DNA from: a virus | Length of the DNA: 46,910 bases | Direction: 5' to 3' (one strand) | IMG/VR virus record: IMGVR_UViG_3300002144_000453 | Coordinates: 1 to 46,910 of that record | Shown: positions 41,166-46,910 of the stretch, in pieces | How positions within the stretch are numbered: position 1 is the first letter of the stretch | How the letters are laid out: every line of letters starts with the position of its first letter | Position numbers and translations under genes: made by a program | Notes under the pieces: generated by a model | Told to the model about the DNA's origin: nothing | The model's database searches: none | What the model saw: only the letters and a program-made list of their open reading frames with translations

Positions 41166-41250
41166 ACGCAACATAAATTTGGTAGATTTCGGTTGACAGT
41201 ACCCGCACAGATCTGTATAATAATATACATAGCAACGCAAAACAAGGAGT
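41156..41250 (+). promoter_or_regulatory. Hairpin-promoter cassette D
   Basis: TGTTGC/GCAACA hairpin (41156-41173), a linker identical to cassette B, TTGACA (41193-41198), a different 17-base spacer, TATAAT (41216-41221), leader to AAGGAG. The hairpin loop holds the upstream TAA stop (41163-41165). Confidence 0.9.
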
Positions 41251-41255
41251 TCAAA

Positions 41256-41549
41256 ATGACTACACTTCAAAACATTAATTCTGCAATTGTCGCTGGTGAG
41301 TTTAGTAACGTCGAACTCAACCAAATTGCTGAAGCTATCAAATTTGCTCGCAGTCAACTTACACGGCAAAACACAGGTAGCTTGGTTGTTGGTACTCGAG
41401 TAAAATTTAATAACAGCCGCAGTGGCGCCACAGTATACGGCACCGTTGACAAAGTAAACCGCAAGTTTATTCACGTTCGTGAAACTAACCCAGGACGTTT
41501 ATCTTCTGGCGTTTGGCGTGTTCCTGCTAACATGTTGGAAGCAATCTAA
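41256..41549 (+). CDS. Small hypothetical protein
   Basis: A 97-residue protein read from ATG 41256. The C-terminal half (GTRVKFNNSRSGATVYGTV) looks like a small beta-barrel, perhaps nucleic-acid binding. Function unknown. Confidence 0.6.
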   Translation: MTTLQNINSAIVAGEFSNVELNQIAEAIKFARSQLTRQNTGSLVVGTRVKFNNSRSGATVYGTVDKVNRKFIHVRETNPGRLSSGVWRVPANMLEAI

Positions 41550-41558
41550 GTAACAGTC

Positions 41559-41888
41559 ATGGAAGCAATCAAAGAAATTACAAAGTGGGATGGTACAGGG
41601 CAGCCTAACCATACCTACTTAATGAACGGTGACAGTATTGTTGCCTACATTAAAAAGGATGATACATTCCCGTTCTTTTTTAAGAACCCTATTAAAGGTT
41701 TTAAAAAAACAGGTCGGAAGTTTGTGTCTGCTGATGTTGGGCTGTTTGGCTCAACTAGTTTTGAGACTTCTTTAGTTACCGTTCAAGGTAGCAACGGGAA
41801 AGTCTATTCCGTAGATCCAGAAGCAAAAACATGTACATGCACTGGATTTACATTTCGTGGTAAATGTAAACATTTGGAGATGGTATGA
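41559..41888 (+). CDS. SWIM-type zinc-finger protein
   Basis: A 109-residue protein ending in CTCTGFTFRGKCKHLEM, the C-x-C-x(n)-C-x-H pattern of SWIM zinc fingers, found in DNA- or protein-binding proteins. The N-terminal 85 residues are not recognised. ATGA-coupled to the next gene. Confidence 0.75.
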   Translation: MEAIKEITKWDGTGQPNHTYLMNGDSIVAYIKKDDTFPFFFKNPIKGFKKTGRKFVSADVGLFGSTSFETSLVTVQGSNGKVYSVDPEAKTCTCTGFTFRGKCKHLEMV

Positions 41889-42070
41889 ACACCGAAACAT
41901 TGGATCAAGTTATGTTTAATATGTGCAAAGACTCGAGTGCTAATGTAGTCGAACAAGAAATTGCACGATTGACAACAGATGAGATAAATGAACTTAGTCG
42001 CTTCACTGCTATGGTCAATGGTTTGATCATGGACCGTGAAATTTCTTATAACCCTGTAAAGGAAATCTAA
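41885..42070 (+). CDS. Small hypothetical protein
   Basis: A 61-residue helical acidic protein, overlapping the SWIM gene by four bases. Function unknown. Confidence 0.5.
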   Translation: MNTETLDQVMFNMCKDSSANVVEQEIARLTTDEINELSRFTAMVNGLIMDREISYNPVKEI

Positions 42071-42071
42071 A

Positions 42072-42242
42072 ATGTCTGCTGTTATTTCTGCATCCGATGC
42101 CGCAACAACTGCTATCTTTCAACTACAAATGAGCAGTGAAAAAGCTATTCGATTTGTACGTCGTAATAGTCGTGTTGACGAGCGCACTGCCATTGAAGCA
42201 GTTAAAAATGCCGCGATTTGGTATAAACTTCCTAATCGCTAG
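42072..42242 (+). CDS. Small hypothetical protein (56 aa)
   Basis: A 56-residue ORF (MSAVISASDAATTAIFQLQM start), one base after the previous stop and with a plausible helix-turn-helix-like C-terminus (DERTAIEAVKNA). AAAGGAA precedes the ATG. Its end overlaps the following lipoprotein start. Confidence 0.55.
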   Translation: MSAVISASDAATTAIFQLQMSSEKAIRFVRRNSRVDERTAIEAVKNAAIWYKLPNR

Positions 42243-42450
42243 CATGCTGTTACTGTCAGGGTGTAGCTCGTATAATCGGCCACCCGACAGTGCAGTAGCA
42301 GGGTTTGATGTTGACTGTAAAAATGCTCCACGCATGATACGGTATTGGACTAGTCTTAAGAACATTGAACCTAATGTTAATAGTGCATCGGACCGATTAA
42401 TCGACACCCAAATTGAGAGAGCCAAACTAAAATGCTTAAAAAGCTACTAG
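42208..42450 (+). CDS. Small lipoprotein
   Basis: An 80-residue protein read from ATG 42208: a short hydrophobic signal (INFLIASMLLLSGC) with a lipobox, then a hydrophilic mature part. The first 35 bases overlap the upstream ORF in another frame. Longer readings from 42136 would lose the signal peptide's N-terminal position. Coupled to a secreted protein by a 19-base overlap. Confidence 0.65.
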   Translation: MPRFGINFLIASMLLLSGCSSYNRPPDSAVAGFDVDCKNAPRMIRYWTSLKNIEPNVNSASDRLIDTQIERAKLKCLKSY

Positions 42451-42878
42451 TAAGTTTAGTTCTGTGTAGCACAGCAATCGCTCATGCTAGCGATACTTGG
42501 CGTATGAACATCGAAGACTTGGATAGGTTTGTCATTGATTGCAAAATCAAAGAGCAACAACTAGTTTGGTTATCTTCACAATTGCCTACTCCGTTTGAAG
42601 TATTTAAGAACGATGTACTAGGCAGTAGCATACTGCAAACAGTGTGGTGGCATTGGAAAGGTACTTATGAACAACATAATGCTGTTAGGTCAAGGCGTCA
42701 GAAAGCTGTTGTAAAATGGTTGATGTTTGACTTAGTACACCAATGCAACTGGGAAACTATTAAGCCGGCACAATGTTTACAAGTCATTGACGACACCCAA
42801 GCTGGTGTTGCAACTGGTAAACGATGCTGGAACGGGCAAAACCACCTGCCCATTATCGATCGGTGGGAGGTTGACTAA
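42432..42878 (+). CDS. Secreted hypothetical protein
   Basis: A 148-residue protein with a signal peptide (about 1-19) and four cysteines in the mature part (Cys37, Cys111, Cys120 and Cys133), suggesting periplasmic disulfides. No family recognised. Its last codons contain the -35 box of the next promoter. Confidence 0.65.
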   Translation: MLKKLLVSLVLCSTAIAHASDTWRMNIEDLDRFVIDCKIKEQQLVWLSSQLPTPFEVFKNDVLGSSILQTVWWHWKGTYEQHNAVRSRRQKAVVKWLMFDLVHQCNWETIKPAQCLQVIDDTQAGVATGKRCWNGQNHLPIIDRWEVD

Positions 42879-42899
42879 CTGCACCAAACGTGCTATAGT
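42871..42899 (+). promoter_or_regulatory. Sigma70-type promoter
   Basis: TTGACT (42871-42876), 17 bases, TATAGT (42894-42899), 33 bases before the ATG at 42933. The -35 includes the previous gene's stop codon. Confidence 0.75.
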
Positions 42900-42932
42900 T
42901 AACGTATTGTAATAACACTCCAGGAGAGAATA

Positions 42933-43508
42933 ATGAAACGAATTGTTTTACCATTGATGTTAGTTAGTTTGCTTGCCGCTTGCTCAAGTACTAGTCCTTA
43001 TGAAAAGCGGGTTGAGCGTGAACAAGAGCGCCGGGCTAATGCAGTAGAGCGCAGTCTAGATAAAGCACCAAGTTGGATGCTAGAGTTGCCTAAGGATAAA
43101 TCCGCAGTATACTCATCTGGTACCGCAGTCAGTGGCGATTTTAATATGGCGTTAGGTGTTGCTAGGACAAATGCATTTGAAGGTATTTGTATGGCAGCTG
43201 GCGGCGCTGTTAAAAGTCAAAGCAAGGTATTCCGAAGTGATACTGCTGATACTAGTTCTTCAATGAACACTACCGCAATTAAAACTATGTGTCCTACAGT
43301 TGATATCACTGGAGCAGAAGTTGTTGAATCTAAAGTAGTCGAAGAGCGCGGCCGATATCGCGCTTACGTACTAACAGCACTGCCAATGGGTGAGGCTAAC
43401 ACACTTAAACGTGCTAAAGTTAACGATATGATGCAACGGTCATCAATGGGGCAGAGAGACCGAGAGTTCCGCGAACTTGATAACGAGTCGACTCGCGAAT
43501 CTAGGTAA
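42933..43508 (+). CDS. LPP20-like lipoprotein
   Basis: A 191-residue lipoprotein: signal peptide with lipobox LAAC (Cys17), a charged linker, then a domain at about 48-155 (PSWMLELPKDKSAVYSSGTA, ARTNAFEGICMAAGG, RYRAYVLTALPMGEAN) of the LPP20 type found in bacterial envelope lipoproteins. It would sit in the outer or inner membrane. Own promoter and CAGGAGAG ribosome site. Role in infection unknown. Confidence 0.75.
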   Translation: MKRIVLPLMLVSLLAACSSTSPYEKRVEREQERRANAVERSLDKAPSWMLELPKDKSAVYSSGTAVSGDFNMALGVARTNAFEGICMAAGGAVKSQSKVFRSDTADTSSSMNTTAIKTMCPTVDITGAEVVESKVVEERGRYRAYVLTALPMGEANTLKRAKVNDMMQRSSMGQRDREFRELDNESTRESR

Positions 43509-43513
43509 TAAAT

Positions 43514-43534
43514 GAAGCGGTGTTTCACCGCTTC
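43514..43534 (+). terminator. Hairpin after the LPP20-like gene
   Basis: GAAGCGGTG, loop TTT, CACCGCTTC: a perfect 9-bp stem, followed by TTACAT rather than a U-run. Probably a weak terminator. Confidence 0.7.
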
Positions 43535-43559
43535 TTACATAACAGCATAGGTATTTAGA

Positions 43560-44726
43560 TTGTCAGACCAAAGTAAAATGTGCTACCACCCGTGGGTAGG
43601 ATTAGACATTAGTCCACAGGGCGAATTTAAGCCGTGCTGTAAGTATTCTAACGTGCTAGCTAAAAGTCTCGATGAGTACAATGCCAGTGGTATGCTGAAA
43701 GAAATGCAAGATGACTTCTTGGCAGGTCGTGAGCATGCAGGCTGTTCGAGATGTTGGAAAGACGAAGCCGCGGGGTTGCCATCAAAACGTACACTAGACA
43801 ACGAATATATCTTTAATAATGAAGTGCCGGATTTGAGTGGGATTAAGGTCCTTGGCATGACATTTGGCAACACTTGTAATTTAGCTTGTCGCATTTGCAG
43901 TAGCTACCCTAGCAGTCGGTGGGGTAAAGAGGCAATGAAACTCAAGGACAAGTTACCCGAAATTAAAGTGTTTGGGCATAATCAGTATTACCGCGACAGT
44001 GATTTTATTAAGCATCTTACTGATCAACTTGGACAAGTATTGCATGTTGAATTTGCAGGCGGCGAACCGTTTTATGCTAATCAAGATTCGCATTTAGAAA
44101 TACTAAAGCACTTAATCGACACCTGTGACCCTGGACAGATTAGTCTGCACTATATCACAAACGGAACCAGGATGCCCGATGTTGAGTTACTTAATTTTTA
44201 TTGGTCTCACTTTAAAAAAGTTGATATTCAGATTAGTATAGACGGAACCGGAACTAAGTTTGAGTATAACAGATGGCCAGCTAAATGGACTACTCTTGAC
44301 AATGTAGTATTACCTAGTTTAATCGGTTATAAAGATTCCAGCAGTAATATCCAAATAAGTATCAGTCATACGGTGAGTATTTTTACACTATACGATTTGC
44401 CATACTTTATCCAGTGGTGTGATAGTAAGCAATTACCTAGACCGTACTTGGGCTTGTTAACCAACCCCGGTTATTATAATATAACGGTATTGCCAGTTGA
44501 AGCAAAAAACAAAATTGAAGACCACTTCAATAAATTTAATATGCCGGATGTACTTGGTCCGATAATTAAAGCTATGCGATCAAATGATACTAGCAGTTTA
44601 CTTGATGTTACTGCAAAGTATGTTAAAATATTAGATACACACAGACAGCAATCATTTGCTAAAACTTTTCCAGAAACTTTTCAACTATTAGGTGAACGAT
44701 GCCAAACTTTGTACCAACTGTATTAG
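43560..44726 (+). CDS. Radical SAM protein (SPASM/twitch-like)
   Basis: A 388-residue radical SAM enzyme. The [4Fe-4S]-binding motif C-x3-C-x2-C is in GNTCNLACRICSS, and GGEPF follows at the expected place. The N-terminal cysteines (CYHPW, KPCCKYS, AGCSRCW) look like an auxiliary cluster in a twitch-like domain. Phages of this group often carry such proteins, target unknown. A TTG start at 43560 is used; ATG at 43578 is the alternative. Overlaps clpP by 28 bases. Needs iron-sulfur supply, which the phage IscU might serve. Confidence 0.88.
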   Translation: MSDQSKMCYHPWVGLDISPQGEFKPCCKYSNVLAKSLDEYNASGMLKEMQDDFLAGREHAGCSRCWKDEAAGLPSKRTLDNEYIFNNEVPDLSGIKVLGMTFGNTCNLACRICSSYPSSRWGKEAMKLKDKLPEIKVFGHNQYYRDSDFIKHLTDQLGQVLHVEFAGGEPFYANQDSHLEILKHLIDTCDPGQISLHYITNGTRMPDVELLNFYWSHFKKVDIQISIDGTGTKFEYNRWPAKWTTLDNVVLPSLIGYKDSSSNIQISISHTVSIFTLYDLPYFIQWCDSKQLPRPYLGLLTNPGYYNITVLPVEAKNKIEDHFNKFNMPDVLGPIIKAMRSNDTSSLLDVTAKYVKILDTHRQQSFAKTFPETFQLLGERCQTLYQLY

Positions 44727-45319
44727 AAAAAACCAGCAACGGCGAACGTGCTTACGACATTTACAGTCGACTCCTTAAGGATCGTATTGTAATGCTTGAC
44801 ACCGATGTTAACGAACACAGTGCTAGCCTTATTGTAAGTCAGATGCTTTATCTAGAAGCCGAAGATCCTGAATTGGATATCATGTTTTATATTAATAGCC
44901 CAGGAGGAAGTGTTACTGCTGGCTTGGCAATCTACGATGTAATGCAATACATTAAACCCGATGTAGCAACTATTGTTATTGGACAAGCCTGCTCGATGGG
45001 CAGTTTTCTAGCTAACTCCGGCGCTGCCGGTAAACGATTTGTGCTTCCGGAAAGTCGGACTATGATACATCGAGTAAGTTCAGGAACACCAGGAACACGC
45101 GGCTCGGTACATGTGCAAGAGTTGCAATTTGAAGACGCTAAACGTAGCTTCGAAGAGTCGGTTCGGTTAAATGAACGATTAACTGAGATCTATGTTAAAC
45201 ACAACACTGTGGGCAAAACATACGAAGAATTTGTTACTATGATGAAGTTCGATACATTTGTATCGGCTGCCGAGGCAGTAGAGTTAGGGCTTGCTGACAA
45301 AGTTATTTATAAGAGGTAG
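44699..45319 (+). CDS. clpP: ClpP serine protease subunit
   Basis: A 206-residue ClpP, the barrel protease partnered with ClpX. The catalytic triad is Ser99 (GQACSMG), His124 (MIHRVSS) and Asp185 (FDTFVSAAEA). The N-terminal PTVLEKTSNGERAYDIYSRLL is standard. The spacing between His and Asp is 61 residues against 49 in E. coli, so about 12 residues are inserted in the handle region where rings meet. The start overlaps the radical SAM gene. With ClpX and ClpS, this gives a phage-borne Clp system. Confidence 0.96.
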   Translation: MPNFVPTVLEKTSNGERAYDIYSRLLKDRIVMLDTDVNEHSASLIVSQMLYLEAEDPELDIMFYINSPGGSVTAGLAIYDVMQYIKPDVATIVIGQACSMGSFLANSGAAGKRFVLPESRTMIHRVSSGTPGTRGSVHVQELQFEDAKRSFEESVRLNERLTEIYVKHNTVGKTYEEFVTMMKFDTFVSAAEAVELGLADKVIYKR

Positions 45320-45321
45320 TT

Positions 45322-45963
45322 ATGTTTTTAACGCACATTCGAGACTCAGAGTTTAATCCCGAATGGTTAACTGCGATTCAGTACGACCCGGTTCATCCCG
45401 GGTCAGCAACTAGCCCCAGGCGACTAATGCATGATAGGAATGTTTTCTTTTTAATTGAGGAAAACATTCCTACATTTGTATTGTGTGTAGCATACACCGA
45501 TTTTCTACCAAACAGTATGGATCAGTTGCTGAATTCAACTGAGACAGTGACAGATGAAAATGCTCGGTTTGCTATTTTTTACAGCGTATTTAAAACACCA
45601 ACAGAAGCAGACCGTGATGTACAAGGGTCAGGTGCAGATATAATTTTGCTAGCTTCTGAATTGATTAAGAATACTAACTCTGGTATCGAGCACTTTACTA
45701 CAATGAGCCCCATTCCAACACTACGTAAACGGTTTTCCGAAGATCCGGGCGACTTCTCTATTGCAACGCTATTAACTTATAAACGCGATCCTGTTGCTAG
45801 ATTTCATATCAATAATGGCGCAAAACTAATGCGTATCATCCGTGATGCGGATAGTACTGCTATTAGACAGCAACAAAGTTGGGGCATAATGGCAAATTAC
45901 GACTATACTAGTCGGGTATTAGGTCCGACTGCAAGTTTTGATGCATCAGCGATTATGATCTAA
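45322..45963 (+). CDS. Malonyl-CoA decarboxylase-like (catalytic-domain) protein
   Basis: A 213-residue protein matching the C-terminal GNAT-fold domain of malonyl-CoA decarboxylase: AIFYSVFKT, HFTTMSPIPTLRKRF (family SPIPGF), RDPVARFHINNGAKLMRI with His162, and SWGIMANYDY (family GIMVNYLY). The usual N-terminal helical half of the enzyme (about 200 residues) is absent. It may turn malonyl-CoA into acetyl-CoA, or act as a different acyltransferase. Two bases after clpP. Confidence 0.78.
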   Translation: MFLTHIRDSEFNPEWLTAIQYDPVHPGSATSPRRLMHDRNVFFLIEENIPTFVLCVAYTDFLPNSMDQLLNSTETVTDENARFAIFYSVFKTPTEADRDVQGSGADIILLASELIKNTNSGIEHFTTMSPIPTLRKRFSEDPGDFSIATLLTYKRDPVARFHINNGAKLMRIIRDADSTAIRQQQSWGIMANYDYTSRVLGPTASFDASAIMI

Positions 45964-45968
45964 CATAG

Positions 45969-45976
45969 TATAAATA
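45969..45976 (+). promoter_or_regulatory. Putative late promoter for the SNase gene
   Basis: A perfect TATAAATA, 28 bases before the ATG at 46005, with expected +1 near 45982 and TAGGTG as ribosome site. Confidence 0.65.
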
Positions 45977-46004
45977 CACTTATAATATATGTTATAGGTG
46001 TTGT

Positions 46005-46448
46005 ATGTACGAATATAAATGTAAGATTCTAAAAGTAGTCGATGGCGACACAGTTGATGTTGATATTGATTTAGGCTTTGGTGTATGGCTTAAAAACGAG
46101 CGTGTGCGCATAATGGGCATTGATACACCCGAATCACGCACACGAGACAACGTAGAAAAAGCCTTTGGGTTACTAAGCAAAAATAGGTTATCAGAACTAT
46201 TACCCAAGAGTTCAGTGCAGTTGCTTAAAACATTTAAAGACAGGGGAACAGGCGAAGATGCTAAAGGTAAATTCGGACGAATCCTTGGCGATTTTATTGT
46301 AGAGCACAACGGACAAAGCAGTTTAGTAACTAGTGTCCTAGTCGAAGAAGCTCATGCAGTTGCATACCATGGCGAAAACAAAGAATTAGTACAAGAGCAA
46401 CATATGAAGAATCGAGAAATATTGCGTAATAAAGGCTTAGTTAAATAA
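46005..46448 (+). CDS. Staphylococcal-nuclease-like thermonuclease
   Basis: A 147-residue SNase-fold nuclease: KVVDGDTVDVDIDLGFG, NERVRIMGIDTPESR with the metal-site acidic residues, then KGKFGRILGD. No signal peptide, so cytosolic or packaged. Common in marine T4-like phages. A T4-type late box precedes it. Its last base is the first base of the next ATG. Confidence 0.92.
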   Translation: MYEYKCKILKVVDGDTVDVDIDLGFGVWLKNERVRIMGIDTPESRTRDNVEKAFGLLSKNRLSELLPKSSVQLLKTFKDRGTGEDAKGKFGRILGDFIVEHNGQSSLVTSVLVEEAHAVAYHGENKELVQEQHMKNREILRNKGLVK

Positions 46449-46910
46449 TGAGATTTAAACAATTTTTTGCTCCAGTATCAGAGGATACTACCCTAACAGA
46501 AATTAATATGGGTGCTCGCAACTTGCGCAAACTTGCGGCAGGTATCAATGCCAAAGCAGGCATGGAGTTTGAAATGATTGTGCCCAACGCCAGTGGCGGC
46601 GATGAAGACGATTTCGGAGAGCCAGACTACGATGAAGATCAACGTAGCCGCAGTTGGAGCGATATCGAAGAATTCTTTCTAGGTGGTGATGGTGCTAATG
46701 GCCGTACTGACGTGCAACGTGCAATCGAACAAATGCAAGCAGAATTCATGGAATCATCGGATGAACAGATTCAGAAAGACTGGGAAGAAGAACAATTCGA
46801 CATGGTCAAGGAATGGGTCATCAACAATGTACAAGATGAAGACATTTTAGACTTCGGCGAGTACGACGACGAAGACAGGGAAAAGTTTGCAGAAGATCCC
46901 GAGTTCCGCA
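46448..46910 (+). CDS. Acidic protein, truncated by the window end
   Basis: At least 154 residues, open at base 46910. It starts MRFKQFFAPVSED, has AGMEFEMIVPN near residue 37, then a very acidic, Gln/Asp/Glu-rich region. The G-x-E-x-E pattern in AGMEFEM is reminiscent of amidoligase/ATP-grasp-like ligases, but this is tentative with the rest missing. Start overlaps the SNase stop. Confidence 0.6.
   Translation, partial: MRFKQFFAPVSEDTTLTEINMGARNLRKLAAGINAKAGMEFEMIVPNASGGDEDDFGEPDYDEDQRSRSWSDIEEFFLGGDGANGRTDVQRAIEQMQAEFMESSDEQIQKDWEEEQFDMVKEWVINNVQDEDILDFGEYDDEDREKFAEDPEFR

Noticed and set aside
40311-41250. Repeated cassettes as a CRISPR array
   Set aside because: The repeats are hundreds of bases apart with genes between them and contain promoters and hairpins; spacing and length do not fit CRISPR.
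1-46910. Bacterial chromosome rather than phage
   Set aside because: Although many genes look bacterial, PAAR/virion/fibre genes, UvsE, T4-type late boxes, PeSL-like cassettes and runs of tiny overlapping ORFans fit a T4-type phage throughout, with no break in style.
1-46910. tRNA genes
   Set aside because: I did not see a convincing cloverleaf with T-arm and acceptor stem on either strand; a covariance search would be needed to be sure.

Overview
This window is most likely part of the genome of a T4-type myovirus infecting a Gram-negative aquatic bacterium. Evidence: class Ia nrdA/nrdB with glutaredoxin; a PAAR tail-tip protein beside a large putative virion protein; fibre/spike-like proteins; a UV-damage endonuclease, DnaQ-fold exonuclease and SNase nuclease; dense ATGA/TAATG overlaps; hairpin-plus-sigma70 promoter cassettes between small ORFans; and late-promoter-like TATAAATA/CTAAATA boxes. 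The DNA is AT-rich. The host is not shown. The c8-type cytochrome c, Fis-like and IscU-like proteins suggest a proteobacterium, with Beta- more likely than Alphaproteobacteria as an inference only.

Layout: 1-4041 nucleotide reduction (nrdA, nrdB, grx). 4048-9892 Sm-like, PAAR and virion/membrane proteins. 9855-12804 ClpX, a spike-like protein, Hsp20, ClpS and a cytidylyltransferase. 12806-14058 minus-strand csgF-csgG. 14106-16375 minus-strand DnaQ-type exonuclease, GMP reductase, GroES and a small ORF under a sigma70 promoter. 16526-22587 a Fis-like regulator divergent from two curlin-like proteins, a FecR-domain protein, a secreted protein, a CHASE2 class III adenylate cyclase and an alpha/beta hydrolase. 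22577-23598 small membrane proteins on the minus strand. 23648-27543 glycosyltransferase-like protein, UDP-glucose dehydrogenase-like enzyme, 2OG-oxygenase-like protein and amidinotransferase. 27644-29630 methyltransferase-like and fibre-like proteins. 29681-34878 UvsE, small ORFans, IscU-like protein, Bax-inhibitor-1 protein and class II aldolase. 34879-35418 is a gene-free stretch holding a large structured RNA candidate and a strong promoter. 35419-38201 cytochrome c, SHMT and D-amino-acid dehydrogenase. 38215-42878 small ORFans with repeated cassettes. 42933-46910 lipoprotein, radical SAM protein, ClpP, malonyl-CoA-decarboxylase-like protein, SNase and a partial acidic protein.

The most unusual content is (i) a phage-borne curli-like set, with CsgG and CsgF secretion parts plus curlin-like subunits, a FecR protein and a membrane adenylate cyclase; (ii) a full Clp proteolysis set (ClpX, ClpS, ClpP) with Hsp20 and GroES; (iii) a cytochrome c-SHMT-DadA respiratory/one-carbon operon behind (iv) an unidentified, about 300-nt structured RNA; and (v) reused promoter/hairpin cassettes and a TAAATA-N5-ATG arrangement suggesting leaderless late transcripts. 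All functional calls come from reading protein motifs by eye; no database search was possible.
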